Below are positions 26,565 through 34,961 of a stretch of DNA of 64,000 nucleotides, in pieces. Location of the stretch: assembly GCF_040144835.1 (NCBI RefSeq), contig NZ_CP151632.1, positions 1,116,001 through 1,180,000 on the forward strand, in the 5' to 3' direction. A program made the position numbers and the translations under genes. The notes below the pieces were generated by a model. The model ran no database searches and was not told where the DNA came from. It was given only the letters and a program-made list of their open reading frames with translations. Origin of the DNA: Microbacterium sp. LWS13-1.2. Lineage in GTDB: Bacteria > Actinomycetota > Actinomycetes > Actinomycetales > Microbacteriaceae. Numbering within the stretch: the stretch's first letter is position 1; each line of letters opens with the position of its first letter.

Positions 26565-27832
26565 GCAGCAATGCCACCCGGACCGAGGCCGCTCCCGATC
26601 CCATCGCGAGCGACCTGATCGGCAGCGGCGTGGAGGGCGGCGTCGGCGACCAGCTCCGGGCATGGTGGCAGCGTGTGCGCGGCGGCGACATGGGCGCTCT
26701 CCCCGCGCTCGGCGGCCTCATTGTGCTCGGCGCGCTGTTCTCGATCATGAGCCCGTTCTTCCTCACCGAGCGCAATTTCGCCAACCTGCTGAACCAGGCG
26801 GCGACGCTCGTCGTGCTCGGCATGGCGCTCGTGTTCGTGCTGCTCCTCGGCGAGATCGACCTGTCCGCCGGTGTGACCGGCGGTGTCGGCATGGCGCTGT
26901 TCGTCGTGCTGAACGCCCAGTTCGGCATCCCCTGGCCGCTCGCGCTCCTGATCGGCTTCGGCTTCGGGTTCCTCACGGGGGCCTTCATCGGCTTCTTCGT
27001 GGCGAGGGTGGGCATTCCGTCGTTCGTCGTCACGTTGGGGTTGTTCCTCGGGTTCCAGGGCCTCGCGCTCGTCATCATCGGCCCCGGCGGCCTGTTCCGC
27101 CTCGAGGTTCCCGAGCTCATCGCCCTCCAGAACGGGAATCTGCCCGTGTGGGGCGGATGGGCGATGCTCGTGATCATGCTCGCGATCTCGGGGGGAACGT
27201 CGTTCTGGGACCGGGCGCGCCGCACGCGTGCCGGTGTTCCGAACCGTGCCCTGTCGATGGTGTGGATCAAGCTCGCGGCGATCGCCGTGATCGGCGGCGC
27301 GGTGGTCTTCGTCCTCAACCAGAACCGCGGCCAGTCCGTGGTCGAGGTGGCCGGGGTCCCCATCGTCGTGCCGGTCGTGCTGACGATCCTCTGGCTCGGC
27401 ACGTTCCTGCTAGACCGCACCAAGTTCGGCCGCTACATCTACGCCATCGGCGGCAACGCCGAAGCCGCGCGCCGTTCCGGCGTCAAGGTGCGGTGGATCA
27501 AGTGGTGGGCGTTCGTGATCTGCTCGAGCCTCGCGGTGTTCTCGGCGCTGCTGAGCGTCGCGCGCGTCGGCTCCGTCGACGCCACCGTCGGCCGCGACAT
27601 CGTGCTGTCTGGCGTCGCTGCGGCGGTCGTCGGCGGTGTCAGCCTGTTCGGCGGCAAGGGGCGCCTCATGCACGCTGCGATCGGCGCGCTCGTCATCGCG
27701 ACGATCACGAACGGCCTGGGCCTGCTCAACCTGCCCGCGGGTGTCAACCTGCTGGTGACCGGCGGCGTGCTGATCCTCGCCGCGACCGTGGACGCGCTGT
27801 CGCGCGTGCGGTCTGGCGGCGGCAGGGCATAG
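26561..27832 (+). CDS. sugar ABC transporter permease (XylH-like), system 2
   Basis: Membrane subunit of 423 aa, paralogue of the permease at 23012. Shared landmarks: VLLLGEIDLSAGVTGG, GIPSFVVTLGLFLGFQGLAL, KFGRYIYAIGGNAEAARRSG and AAAVVGGVSLFGGKGRL. About ten to twelve hydrophobic segments; N-terminal 45 residues are hydrophilic and probably cytosolic. Coupled to the ATPase by ATGA; followed closely by a strong terminator hairpin, so it ends the operon. Confidence 0.93.
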   Translation: MSSNATRTEAAPDPIASDLIGSGVEGGVGDQLRAWWQRVRGGDMGALPALGGLIVLGALFSIMSPFFLTERNFANLLNQAATLVVLGMALVFVLLLGEIDLSAGVTGGVGMALFVVLNAQFGIPWPLALLIGFGFGFLTGAFIGFFVARVGIPSFVVTLGLFLGFQGLALVIIGPGGLFRLEVPELIALQNGNLPVWGGWAMLVIMLAISGGTSFWDRARRTRAGVPNRALSMVWIKLAAIAVIGGAVVFVLNQNRGQSVVEVAGVPIVVPVVLTILWLGTFLLDRTKFGRYIYAIGGNAEAARRSGVKVRWIKWWAFVICSSLAVFSALLSVARVGSVDATVGRDIVLSGVAAAVVGGVSLFGGKGRLMHAAIGALVIATITNGLGLLNLPAGVNLLVTGGVLILAATVDALSRVRSGGGRA

Positions 27833-27847
27833 CCGCAGCACCCGATA

Positions 27848-27885
27848 CGAAGGCGCCGGGCGGAGCAATCCGCCCGGCGCCTTCG
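27848..27885. terminator. strong bidirectional terminator hairpin
   Basis: A perfect 17-bp stem (27848-27864 with 27869-27885; left arm begins CGAAGGCGCCGGGCGG) with loop GCAA, between the convergent permease and sirtuin genes. There is no T-tract on the plus side. Confidence 0.85.
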
Positions 27886-27919
27886 TGCGGCGCGGCGCCC
27901 TCGACCTTGCGCGACGCGC

Positions 27920-28636
27920 TCAGCTGCGCTCGACGCCCGCGCGACGTGTCGTCAGCACCTCCTCCACCCAGGCGGGCACCAGCTCGCTCGCACGACCCGC
28001 CCGGGCGTCATCGAACGGCACGGCCGCGTCGCTCGGCTCGAGATTGAGCTCGACGGTGCGCGCTCCGAAGGCGGCCGCGAGCGCCACATAGCCGGCGGCC
28101 GGGTACACCGCGCCCGACGTGCCGATCGACACGAAGACGTCGGCGGCGACGACGGCGTTCTCGATGCGGTCGAGGTCGTACGGCATCTCGCCGAACCAGA
28201 CAACGTCGGGGCGCAGCATCCGCTCTTCGCATTCGGGACAGGCCGGGCGATCGATGAGGTCTTCGTGCCACGCAGGCCGGGAGCCGCACGCGAGGCACAG
28301 CGCCCGGCGCAGCTCCCCGTGCATGTGGACGAGGTTGCAGCTGCCGGCGCGCTCGTGCAGGTCGTCGACGTTCTGCGTGACGACGAGCAGGTCGCCGCCG
28401 ATCGCACCTTCCAGTCGTGCGAGTGCGCGATGGGCGGCGTTGGGCACGACGGTTCCGAGCGCCCGGCGGCGCGCATCGTAGAAGGCGAGGACGGTGTCGG
28501 GGTCGCGCTCGTATGCCTCCGGTGTGGCGACGTCCTCGATGAGGTGCCCCTCCCACAAGCCGTCCGCGCCGCGAAACGTGGGAACACCGCTCTCCGCGGA
28601 GATGCCGGCGCCGGTCAGGACGACGATCCGGGTCAT
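27920..28636 (-). CDS. NAD-dependent protein deacylase (class III, SIRT5/CobB-like sirtuin)
   Basis: Removes acyl groups from lysines using NAD+, yielding nicotinamide and O-acyl-ADP-ribose; 238 aa. NAD-binding GAGISAESGVPTFRGADGLW (about 9-28), QNVDDLHERAG, catalytic His in LVHMHGELRR, and four zinc cysteines in CLACG and CPEC. The FYDARRR stretch places Tyr and Arg three apart (Y-x-x-R), the signature of desuccinylase/demalonylase sirtuins, so succinyl-lysine removal is likely. ATGA overlap couples it to the upstream hydrolase-like gene. Confidence 0.93.
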   Translation of the reverse strand: MTRIVVLTGAGISAESGVPTFRGADGLWEGHLIEDVATPEAYERDPDTVLAFYDARRRALGTVVPNAAHRALARLEGAIGGDLLVVTQNVDDLHERAGSCNLVHMHGELRRALCLACGSRPAWHEDLIDRPACPECEERMLRPDVVWFGEMPYDLDRIENAVVAADVFVSIGTSGAVYPAAGYVALAAAFGARTVELNLEPSDAAVPFDDARAGRASELVPAWVEEVLTTRRAGVERS

Positions 28637-29253
28637 CGGATGGTTCCGGGGGCGACGTGCGACAGCACGCGCTCCCAGACCTCGCCCAGGACCAGGCGAG
28701 ACTCGGGGTCCGACGTCTGCGGCACCATCTCGACGCGGGCGGAGGCGAGCCTCTCGGCGAACCAGCGTGCTGCGGCGTTCGCGGCATCCGGGTCCTCCCG
28801 CGCGTTCATCAGCAGCGTCTTGGCCGGAATCCTCTCCAGCAGCTCCGCGACCTCGTGGCGGCCGAGCTCGGACTCGGGACGCGGCACCGCCAGGAGGGCG
28901 AGCCGGTCGACGTCGGCGCCGAGGATGGCGGCGACCTGGATGGCCACCTCGCCGGCGGTGGCGACACCCACGAGGCCGACGGGCCGATCGCCGCGCTCCT
29001 CGGTGACGAACTGCGCGATCCGCCGGGCGGTGGCCTCCGCGGGCGTCGTCCCGCGATAGGCCACCGGGTCGTCGATGTCGTCCACCGTGAGCCCGATCGC
29101 CACGACCCGCGCGTCGCGTCGTGTCGTGGCGTCGGGCAGCGGATCCGACAGCGCCGAGACGCCCCCGCGGAGCAGGAACACGGCGCGCTCCGCGCCGGGT
29201 GCCCCGAAGCTGCGGTGCTCGTAGGCGGCGTCGGGTGCGGCTGCTCTGGTCAT
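28633..29253 (-). CDS. alpha/beta-hydrolase-fold protein with degenerate nucleophile elbow
   Basis: A 206-aa protein whose block order looks like a small alpha/beta hydrolase: FLLRGGVSALSDP, ARVVAIGLTVDD, the elbow region VGLVGVATAGEVAIQVAA, VDRLALLAVPRPES, and AKTLLMNAREDP. Where GxSxG is expected the protein has G-V-A-T-A-G, so the usual nucleophilic serine is missing, suggesting a non-catalytic or binding role. ATG 29253 is chosen over a TTG 6 bases upstream because TAGGCT lies exactly 6 bases before it. Its stop overlaps the sirtuin start (ATGA), so the two form an operon. No specific family name can be assigned. Confidence 0.7.
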   Translation of the reverse strand: MTRAAAPDAAYEHRSFGAPGAERAVFLLRGGVSALSDPLPDATTRRDARVVAIGLTVDDIDDPVAYRGTTPAEATARRIAQFVTEERGDRPVGLVGVATAGEVAIQVAAILGADVDRLALLAVPRPESELGRHEVAELLERIPAKTLLMNAREDPDAANAAARWFAERLASARVEMVPQTSDPESRLVLGEVWERVLSHVAPGTIR

Positions 29254-29265
29254 GGCCAAAGCCTA
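29254..29265 (-). promoter_or_regulatory. -10 element of leaderless promoter (hydrolase-sirtuin operon)
   Basis: TAGGCT on the minus strand (29265-29260), 6-base spacer, then ATG 29253. Confidence 0.6.
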
Positions 29266-29311
29266 CGAGCCGTGGACGCCGCCGGGGAGAACCAGCCGGC
29301 AGCCGGTCCGC

Positions 29312-30844
29312 TCAGGCCATGAGCGGGATCGCGCCCACCAGCACGCCGACGGCGAGCATCGCGAGCGACACGACGCACGCCCGCCAGAGCACCTTCTTGT
29401 GGTGGTCGCCGAGGTTGACGCTGGCCAGTGAGACGAGCAGCAGGATCGCCGGCACGAGCGGGCTCTGCAGGTGCACCGGCTGGCCGGTGATCGAGGCGCG
29501 GGCAATCTCGACCGGCGCGATCCCGAAGTGCTCGGCGCTCTGCGCCAGCACGGGCAGGATGCCGTAGTAGAACGCGTCGTTCGACATGAAGAACGTGAAC
29601 GGGATCGACAGGATGCCGGTGATGACGGCCAGGAAGGGTCCGAGCGAGGCCGGGATCACGGTCGTGATCCACGTCGCCATCGCGTCGACCATGCCGGTGC
29701 CGTTCAGCACGCCGACCAGCACGCCGGCCGCCAGGACCATCGAGACGACGCCCACGATGCTCGGCGCGTGGGCGACGATCTCGTCGGCCTGGCTCTTGAG
29801 CTTCGGGAAGTTCACGAACAGCGCGATCGCTGCGCCGACCATGAAGACGTAGGCGAGGGGGAAGATGTCGAGCACCAGCAGCACCATCACCGCGAGGGTG
29901 AGCGCCAGGTTGAACCAGATGAGCTTCGGCCGCAGCGTCGAACGGTTCGGGTCGAGCATGGTGTCGGCCATCGCGGTGTCTTCCCGGTCGACGACCGCGG
30001 TGGCGACGGGCAGGCTACCCCGTCCGCCGGCGAGCGTCACGATGTTGCCGGTGCGCAGCGTCGCACGGGCGCCCGGCTTCGTGTCGGCGCCGCGGAAGAT
30101 GCGGGATCCGGCGAGCACTCCCCCGCCGTCGAGGCGCGACTCGTCGATGCTGCCGATGCGCTTGCGCTCCGACAGTCCGAGGAACCAGGCGAAGGCCAGC
30201 GAGATGACGATGCCGGCGGCGAGCGAGGGCAGCATCGGCACGAAGATGTCGGTGGGCTGCAGGCCCAGCGCAGTCGCCGCCCGCACGGTGGGGCCACCCC
30301 ACGGCACGATGTTCAGCGTGCCGTTCATGAGGCCCGCGACGCAGGTGAGCACGACGGGGCTCATGCCGAGGCGCAGGTAGATCGGCAGCATCGCGGAGGT
30401 GGTGATGATGAAGGTCGTCGACCCGTCGCCGTCGAGCGACACCGCGCCCGCCAGCACGGCGGTGCCCAGCACGACCTTGGCCGGATCGTCGCCGAGCAGG
30501 CGCGTGATCGCGCGGATGAGCGGATCGAACAGGCCGACGTCGATCATGATGCCGAAGTACATGATGGCGAACATCAGCAGGGCTGCCGTCGGGGCCATGC
30601 TGCCGATCGCGTCGAGGATCATGTCGCCGAGTCCCAGGCCGGCGCCGGCGAACAGCCCGAAGACGGTCGGCACGATGATGAGCGCGACCATCGGGGTCAG
30701 CCTGCGCGTCATGATGAGCGCCATGAAGACGAGCACCATCGTGAAGCCCAGGGCGACGAGCACGCCGTCGGACGGGACGAAGGCGGTGGCGTAGCCTTCG
30801 TCGGCCTCGGCGGCGTGGAACAGGAACGGAACTGCCGCGTTCAT
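29312..30844 (-). CDS. CitMHS family citrate:metal/proton symporter
   Basis: Inner-membrane importer of 510 aa related to Bacillus CitM/CitH, which take up citrate complexed with Mg2+, Ca2+ or similar ions. About twelve hydrophobic segments. Family blocks: LTPMVALIIVPTVFGLFAG, AIMYFGIMIDVGLFDPLI, AGAVSLDGDGSTTFIITT, GGPTVRAATALG, FMSNDAFYYGILPVL and the C-terminal GQPVHLQSPLVPAILLLV. ATG 30844 has AAGGAG with ideal spacing. It diverges, over a 208-base gap, from a CitA/CitB-type two-component system that is the obvious activator. Which metal-citrate complex is used cannot be told. Confidence 0.93.
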   Translation of the reverse strand: MNAAVPFLFHAAEADEGYATAFVPSDGVLVALGFTMVLVFMALIMTRRLTPMVALIIVPTVFGLFAGAGLGLGDMILDAIGSMAPTAALLMFAIMYFGIMIDVGLFDPLIRAITRLLGDDPAKVVLGTAVLAGAVSLDGDGSTTFIITTSAMLPIYLRLGMSPVVLTCVAGLMNGTLNIVPWGGPTVRAATALGLQPTDIFVPMLPSLAAGIVISLAFAWFLGLSERKRIGSIDESRLDGGGVLAGSRIFRGADTKPGARATLRTGNIVTLAGGRGSLPVATAVVDREDTAMADTMLDPNRSTLRPKLIWFNLALTLAVMVLLVLDIFPLAYVFMVGAAIALFVNFPKLKSQADEIVAHAPSIVGVVSMVLAAGVLVGVLNGTGMVDAMATWITTVIPASLGPFLAVITGILSIPFTFFMSNDAFYYGILPVLAQSAEHFGIAPVEIARASITGQPVHLQSPLVPAILLLVSLASVNLGDHHKKVLWRACVVSLAMLAVGVLVGAIPLMA

Positions 30845-31052
30845 CTCGACTCCTTCGTCGTGTCGTGCGGGTGGTGGCGTCGCACCGGTGGCGGTGCGTT
30901 TCCGCGAGGCTAGGCGCCGCCGCGACGCGTCGCGCGCTAAGTCGCATTCGTGCAGGTTGTGCGCGTAGCGTGTCTTCTGCGCATTGTGCTCACGTGCGTG
31001 CACGGCCGGTGCCTCTCACCGGCCCCAGCCCTCATCGGCTCCGGGAGGTGGG

Positions 31053-32702
31053 ATGCGCTTCGCGACGCGGCTGCTGCTGATGCAGCTGGCGACCGTGACC
31101 GCCGTCGTCGCCGTGTGCGCGCTCGTCTTCGGGTGGCTGGGCGTGCGCCAGCTCCGTGCCGAGTCGGAGTCCGCCGCCCTCAACATCGCCCGCACGGTCG
31201 CGGAGGACCCCGACGTGAAGGCGCTGGTCGCGGAGTTCTCCGCCGACCCGGGAACGCCGGATGCCGCCCAGCTCCGCACGGGCGCGCTCCAGCAGATCGC
31301 GGCCGACGTCGCGGATCGCACGGACGCGCTGTTCGTCGTCATCACCGACGACCACGGCATCCGTCTCGCCCACCCGACGGAGGAGCTTCTCGGCCAGGTC
31401 GTCTCGACTCCGTTCGCCGAGGTGCTCGAGGGCAATGAGGTCGTCGACTGGGAGGTGGGCACGCTCGGCGAGTCCGCCCGCGCCAAGGTGCCCGTCTACG
31501 CGGAGGACGGCGGCGATCCCGTCGGCGAGGTCAGTGTCGGGTTCGAGCGTGCGAGCGTCTTCGACGACCTCCCCGCGCTCGTCGCGACGATCGCGATCGC
31601 CGCGATCGGCGGGCTGGCTCTCGCCGCGGCGGCCACGCTGGTGCTCCGACGACGGTTCGAACGACTCACCCTCGGGCTCCAGCCGGAGGATCTCGTGACC
31701 CTCGTGCAGAACCAGGCGGCGGTGCTCGAGGGGGTCGGCGACGGCGTCGTCGCACTCGATCCCGACGGCGTCGTGCGGGTGTGCAATGAGGCGGCCGAAC
31801 GGATGCTGGGGATCGACGCACCGCTCGGGCGCCGCTTCGACGAGCTCGCGCTGCCTGACACGGTGCGCGCCGCCGTGCGGGACGGGGCCTCCGGCGTCGA
31901 GGCCGTCGTCGGCGACCGCGTGTTGTACCTCGACACCCGACCGGTGCAGCGGGACGCGCGGGCACTGGGCCAGATCGTGGTCGTGCGGGACCGCACCGAC
32001 GTCGAAGCCCTCGCCGGCCGGCTCGAGACGGTGCGCGCCATGACCGAGGCGCTGCGCGTGCAGCGGCACGAGTTCGCCAACCGCCTGCACGTCGCGTCCG
32101 GCTTGATCGACGCCGAACGCGTCGACGAGGCCCGCGCATTCCTCGGCGATCTGACCGAGCGCGGCACCGTGGACTTCGGCGTCGCGGGGCTCGAGCGCGT
32201 CCCCGACGCGTTCCTGACGTCGCTTCTCGGCGCGACCGCCGCGACGGCGCGCGAGCGGGGCGTCACGGTCCGCATCTCGGAGGACACCCTGCTGCTGAGC
32301 GAGGTGGCCGCGGCGGAGGACGTCGCGGCGGTGCTCGGCAACCTGGTCGGCAACGCGGTCACCGCGGCTGTGGGCGGCCCACGGCCCGGCTGGGTCGAGG
32401 TCGCGCTGCTGGGAGACGGCGACGAACTGGTGATCACGGTGGCCGACTCCGGCGGCGGCATCCGACCGCCGGGGGCGGACCCGTTCGCGCGCGTCGCCGC
32501 GCGCGAGACCGAGGCGAGCAGGAATGACACCGTGCACGGGCACGGCTTCGGGCTCCCGCTCTCCCGCGACCTCGCGCGCCGCCGCGGCGGCGACGTCTGG
32601 CTGATCGATCCCGGCGGCGCGGCGGCGGGCGCCGTGTTCGGCGCCCGCCTGCCTGGGGCGCTCCGCCCTGCTGACGGGAACCCCGAGGAGAGGAACGCAT
32701 GA
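31053..32702 (+). CDS. CitA/DcuS-type sensor histidine kinase
   Basis: Membrane sensor of 549 aa. TM1 about 7-30, an extracytoplasmic PAS-like domain (about 35-165, with VVITDDHGIRLAHPTEELLG), TM2 about 172-192, a cytosolic PAS domain (about 215-320, VLEGVGDGVVALDPDGVVRVCNE), phosphoacceptor H339 in RVQRHEFANRLHVASGLI, and an HATPase domain with N-box NLVGNAVTAA (N430, N434), ADSGGGI and a late G-box GHGFGLPLSRDLA. The HEFxNxLHxxxGL pattern is the CitA/DcuS hallmark. Likely ligand: citrate or another di/tricarboxylate. ATG has GGGAGG upstream. ATGA overlap with the regulator gene. Confidence 0.93.
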   Translation: MRFATRLLLMQLATVTAVVAVCALVFGWLGVRQLRAESESAALNIARTVAEDPDVKALVAEFSADPGTPDAAQLRTGALQQIAADVADRTDALFVVITDDHGIRLAHPTEELLGQVVSTPFAEVLEGNEVVDWEVGTLGESARAKVPVYAEDGGDPVGEVSVGFERASVFDDLPALVATIAIAAIGGLALAAAATLVLRRRFERLTLGLQPEDLVTLVQNQAAVLEGVGDGVVALDPDGVVRVCNEAAERMLGIDAPLGRRFDELALPDTVRAAVRDGASGVEAVVGDRVLYLDTRPVQRDARALGQIVVVRDRTDVEALAGRLETVRAMTEALRVQRHEFANRLHVASGLIDAERVDEARAFLGDLTERGTVDFGVAGLERVPDAFLTSLLGATAATARERGVTVRISEDTLLLSEVAAAEDVAAVLGNLVGNAVTAAVGGPRPGWVEVALLGDGDELVITVADSGGGIRPPGADPFARVAARETEASRNDTVHGHGFGLPLSRDLARRRGGDVWLIDPGGAAAGAVFGARLPGALRPADGNPEERNA

Positions 32703-33355
32703 ACCGTCCCATCCGCGTGCTGGTCGTCGACGACGACTTCCGCGTCGCCGGCCTGCACCGCGACATCGTCGCGTCGCGCACCGGGTTCACCGCCCTCGAG
32801 GCCGTGCAATCGCTCGGCGCGGCACGGCAGGCGGTGCGGGTGCACGCCCCCGATCTGCTGCTCGTCGACGCGTTCCTTCCCGACGGCGACGGCGTCGAGT
32901 TCGTCGCCGCGGCCGGCATCGACGCATTCGTGCTGTCGGCCGCGACCGATGCCGCCACGGTGCGCCGCGCCCTGCAGGCGGGGGCGCTCGCCTACCTGAC
33001 GAAGCCCTTCGACGCCCGGGTGCTCGCCGAGCGGCTCGATCGCTACGCGCGGATGCGGAACCTGCTGGTCACCGACCGACCCTTGGAGCAGGAGCAGATC
33101 GACCGCGCCCTCGCGATCGTGCACGGCGGTTCGGAGCCGGCGACCGTGGCGCGCTCGGCGACCGAGCAGCTGATCCTCGAGGGGCTCGGCGACGACGAGG
33201 CGTCCGCCGCGCAGATCGCCGACCGCGTCGGCATCTCGCGGGCGACGGCCCAGCGGCACCTCGCAGGCCTCGCCAGCCGCGGACTGGTCGAGGTGCGCCT
33301 GCGCTACGGGACGACCGGCAGGCCCGAGCACCGGTACCTCGCCGTACGCCGCTGA
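32699..33355 (+). CDS. CitB/DcuR-type response regulator
   Basis: Partner of the preceding kinase, 218 aa. Receiver domain (about 1-125) with acidic pocket VLVVDDDFRVAGLHRD, phosphoacceptor D57 in LLLVDAFLPDGDG and K102 in AYLTKPFDARVL. The C-terminal part is the winged helix typical of the CitB group: EDEASAAQIADRVGISRATAQRHLAGLASRGLVEV-like sequence at about 160-195 (seen as DEASAAQIADRVGISRATA). Expected to activate the divergent citM gene. Start codon overlaps the kinase stop by 4 bases. Confidence 0.93.
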   Translation: MNRPIRVLVVDDDFRVAGLHRDIVASRTGFTALEAVQSLGAARQAVRVHAPDLLLVDAFLPDGDGVEFVAAAGIDAFVLSAATDAATVRRALQAGALAYLTKPFDARVLAERLDRYARMRNLLVTDRPLEQEQIDRALAIVHGGSEPATVARSATEQLILEGLGDDEASAAQIADRVGISRATAQRHLAGLASRGLVEVRLRYGTTGRPEHRYLAVRR

Positions 33356-33373
33356 CCTCGGTGCCGCTCCCGC

Positions 33374-34909
33374 TCAGCCCCGCAGCAGTCCGCGCAGGCT
33401 CTCGATCGTGTCGGCTTCGTCGGCGCGCTTGTCGGGGCGGTAGCCCTTCACCCGTGCGAAGCGCAAGGCGACGCCGCCGGGGTAGCGCGTGGAGCGCTGC
33501 ACGCCGTCGATGGCGATCTCGACGACGGTCTCGGGCCGCACGTGCACGGCGTACGAGGAGCGATGGCTCTCGATGGTCGGGAAGTACTCGGTCTGCCAGC
33601 GCAGGGTCGCGTCGGTCAGTCCCTTGAAGGTCTTGCCCACCATCACGAAGCCCCCGGGCTCGCCGAACGCCCCCTCGGGATCGCGTGCACCGAGGTGCAG
33701 ATTCGAGAGCTGGCCGGTGCGCCGGCCCGAGCCCCACTCGACGGCGAGCACGACGAGGTCGTAGGTGAGCACGGGCTTGACCTTGAGCCAGCTCTTGCCG
33801 CGTCGCCCGGCAGCATAGGGCGCGTCGAGCGCCTTCACCATCACGCCCTCGTGCCCGGCGGCGAGGGCCTCGCGGGAGAACTCCTCGGCGCGCGTCGCGT
33901 CCTCGGTGACGATGCCGGGCATGCGGGCGTCGCCGACGGCGCTGTCGAGGAGCGCGAGGCGCGTCGACAGCGGCTCGTCGATGAGGTCGCGGCCGTCGAG
34001 GTGCAGGATGTCGAAGAACCACGGGCGGAGCACCACCGCGGCTGCATCGTCGGCGCCCAGCGACCCGAAGCGGGCCATGGTGTCCTGGAACGGGCGCGGC
34101 CCGCCGTCCTCGTCGAGTGACAGTGTCTCGCCGTCGAGGATCACCCGGTCGGCCGGGAGGTCCCGCACGGCCTGGACGATCTCGGGCACACGGTGGGTGA
34201 TGTCGGCGAGGCTCCGGGTGAACACGCGCACGTCCTCGCCGTCGCGGTGCACCTGGATCCGCGCCCCGTCGAGCTTGTATTCGATGGATGCCGCTCCTCC
34301 GAGCGTCTCGAGCGCCTCGGTCGCCGAGCCCGCGGTCGAGGCGAGCATCGGCAGCACGCCGCGCCCCACCTCGAGCCCGATCGCGGCGAGCTCGTCTGGC
34401 GTGCCGGTGAGAGCGACGCGCGCCGTGGCGCCGAGGTCGCCCGATAGCATCGCGGCCCGGCGGACGGTGGCGGCGTCGCGTTCCGACGCCTTCGCGACGG
34501 CGTCGAGCAGCACCCCCTCGAGCGCCCCGGTGCGCAGTTCGCCGAGCATGACGCGGGCGAGGAAGTCCCACTCCTCCGCCGTGGCCGAACGGGCCAGTGC
34601 GTCGAGCGCGGCAGCACGCGCGGCGACCGAACCGGGGCCGTCCGCCCCCGCGAGACGATCGAGCGCCGCATCGACGTCGCCCACGGTGAGCGTCGGCTCG
34701 TCGGCGTGCGTCACCGCCAGGTTCGACAGGCTCCGCCATCCGACGCCGAGGCGACCCTGGCGGGGGCTCGCGGTCAGGAACCCGATGGCCGGCCCGACCT
34801 CGTCGGGATCGAGCAGGTGTAGGGCGTCGGACAGCGCGGCGACCTTGGCCAGTCGCGACGACGTCGAGGCCACGGCATCCGTCGCCGTCACGAGCTCGTG
34901 GAGCAGCAT
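33374..34909 (-). CDS. ATP-dependent DNA ligase (LigB/LigC-like, 511 aa)
   Basis: Joins nicks using ATP, in addition to the NAD-dependent housekeeping ligase. N-terminal helical DNA-binding domain (about 1-170), adenylation domain with motif I YKLDGARIQVH in which K212 is the adenylated lysine, motif III FFDILHLDGRDL, motif IV HEGVMVKALDAPYAAG and motif V SWLKVKPVLTYDLVVL, then an OB-fold (GSGRRTGQLSNLHLGARD onward). Size and three-domain layout match the M. tuberculosis LigB (Rv3062) type rather than the Ku-associated LigD. ATG 34909 is chosen because GAGAAT ends 6 bases before it and the preceding in-frame codons are not family-like. No repair partner gene nearby. Confidence 0.93.
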   Translation of the reverse strand: MLLHELVTATDAVASTSSRLAKVAALSDALHLLDPDEVGPAIGFLTASPRQGRLGVGWRSLSNLAVTHADEPTLTVGDVDAALDRLAGADGPGSVAARAAALDALARSATAEEWDFLARVMLGELRTGALEGVLLDAVAKASERDAATVRRAAMLSGDLGATARVALTGTPDELAAIGLEVGRGVLPMLASTAGSATEALETLGGAASIEYKLDGARIQVHRDGEDVRVFTRSLADITHRVPEIVQAVRDLPADRVILDGETLSLDEDGGPRPFQDTMARFGSLGADDAAAVVLRPWFFDILHLDGRDLIDEPLSTRLALLDSAVGDARMPGIVTEDATRAEEFSREALAAGHEGVMVKALDAPYAAGRRGKSWLKVKPVLTYDLVVLAVEWGSGRRTGQLSNLHLGARDPEGAFGEPGGFVMVGKTFKGLTDATLRWQTEYFPTIESHRSSYAVHVRPETVVEIAIDGVQRSTRYPGGVALRFARVKGYRPDKRADEADTIESLRGLLRG

Positions 34910-34961
34910 TCCCGCATTCTCCCATCCGGCCCCGACACGCACACGGTGGCGCCGCGCGGCC

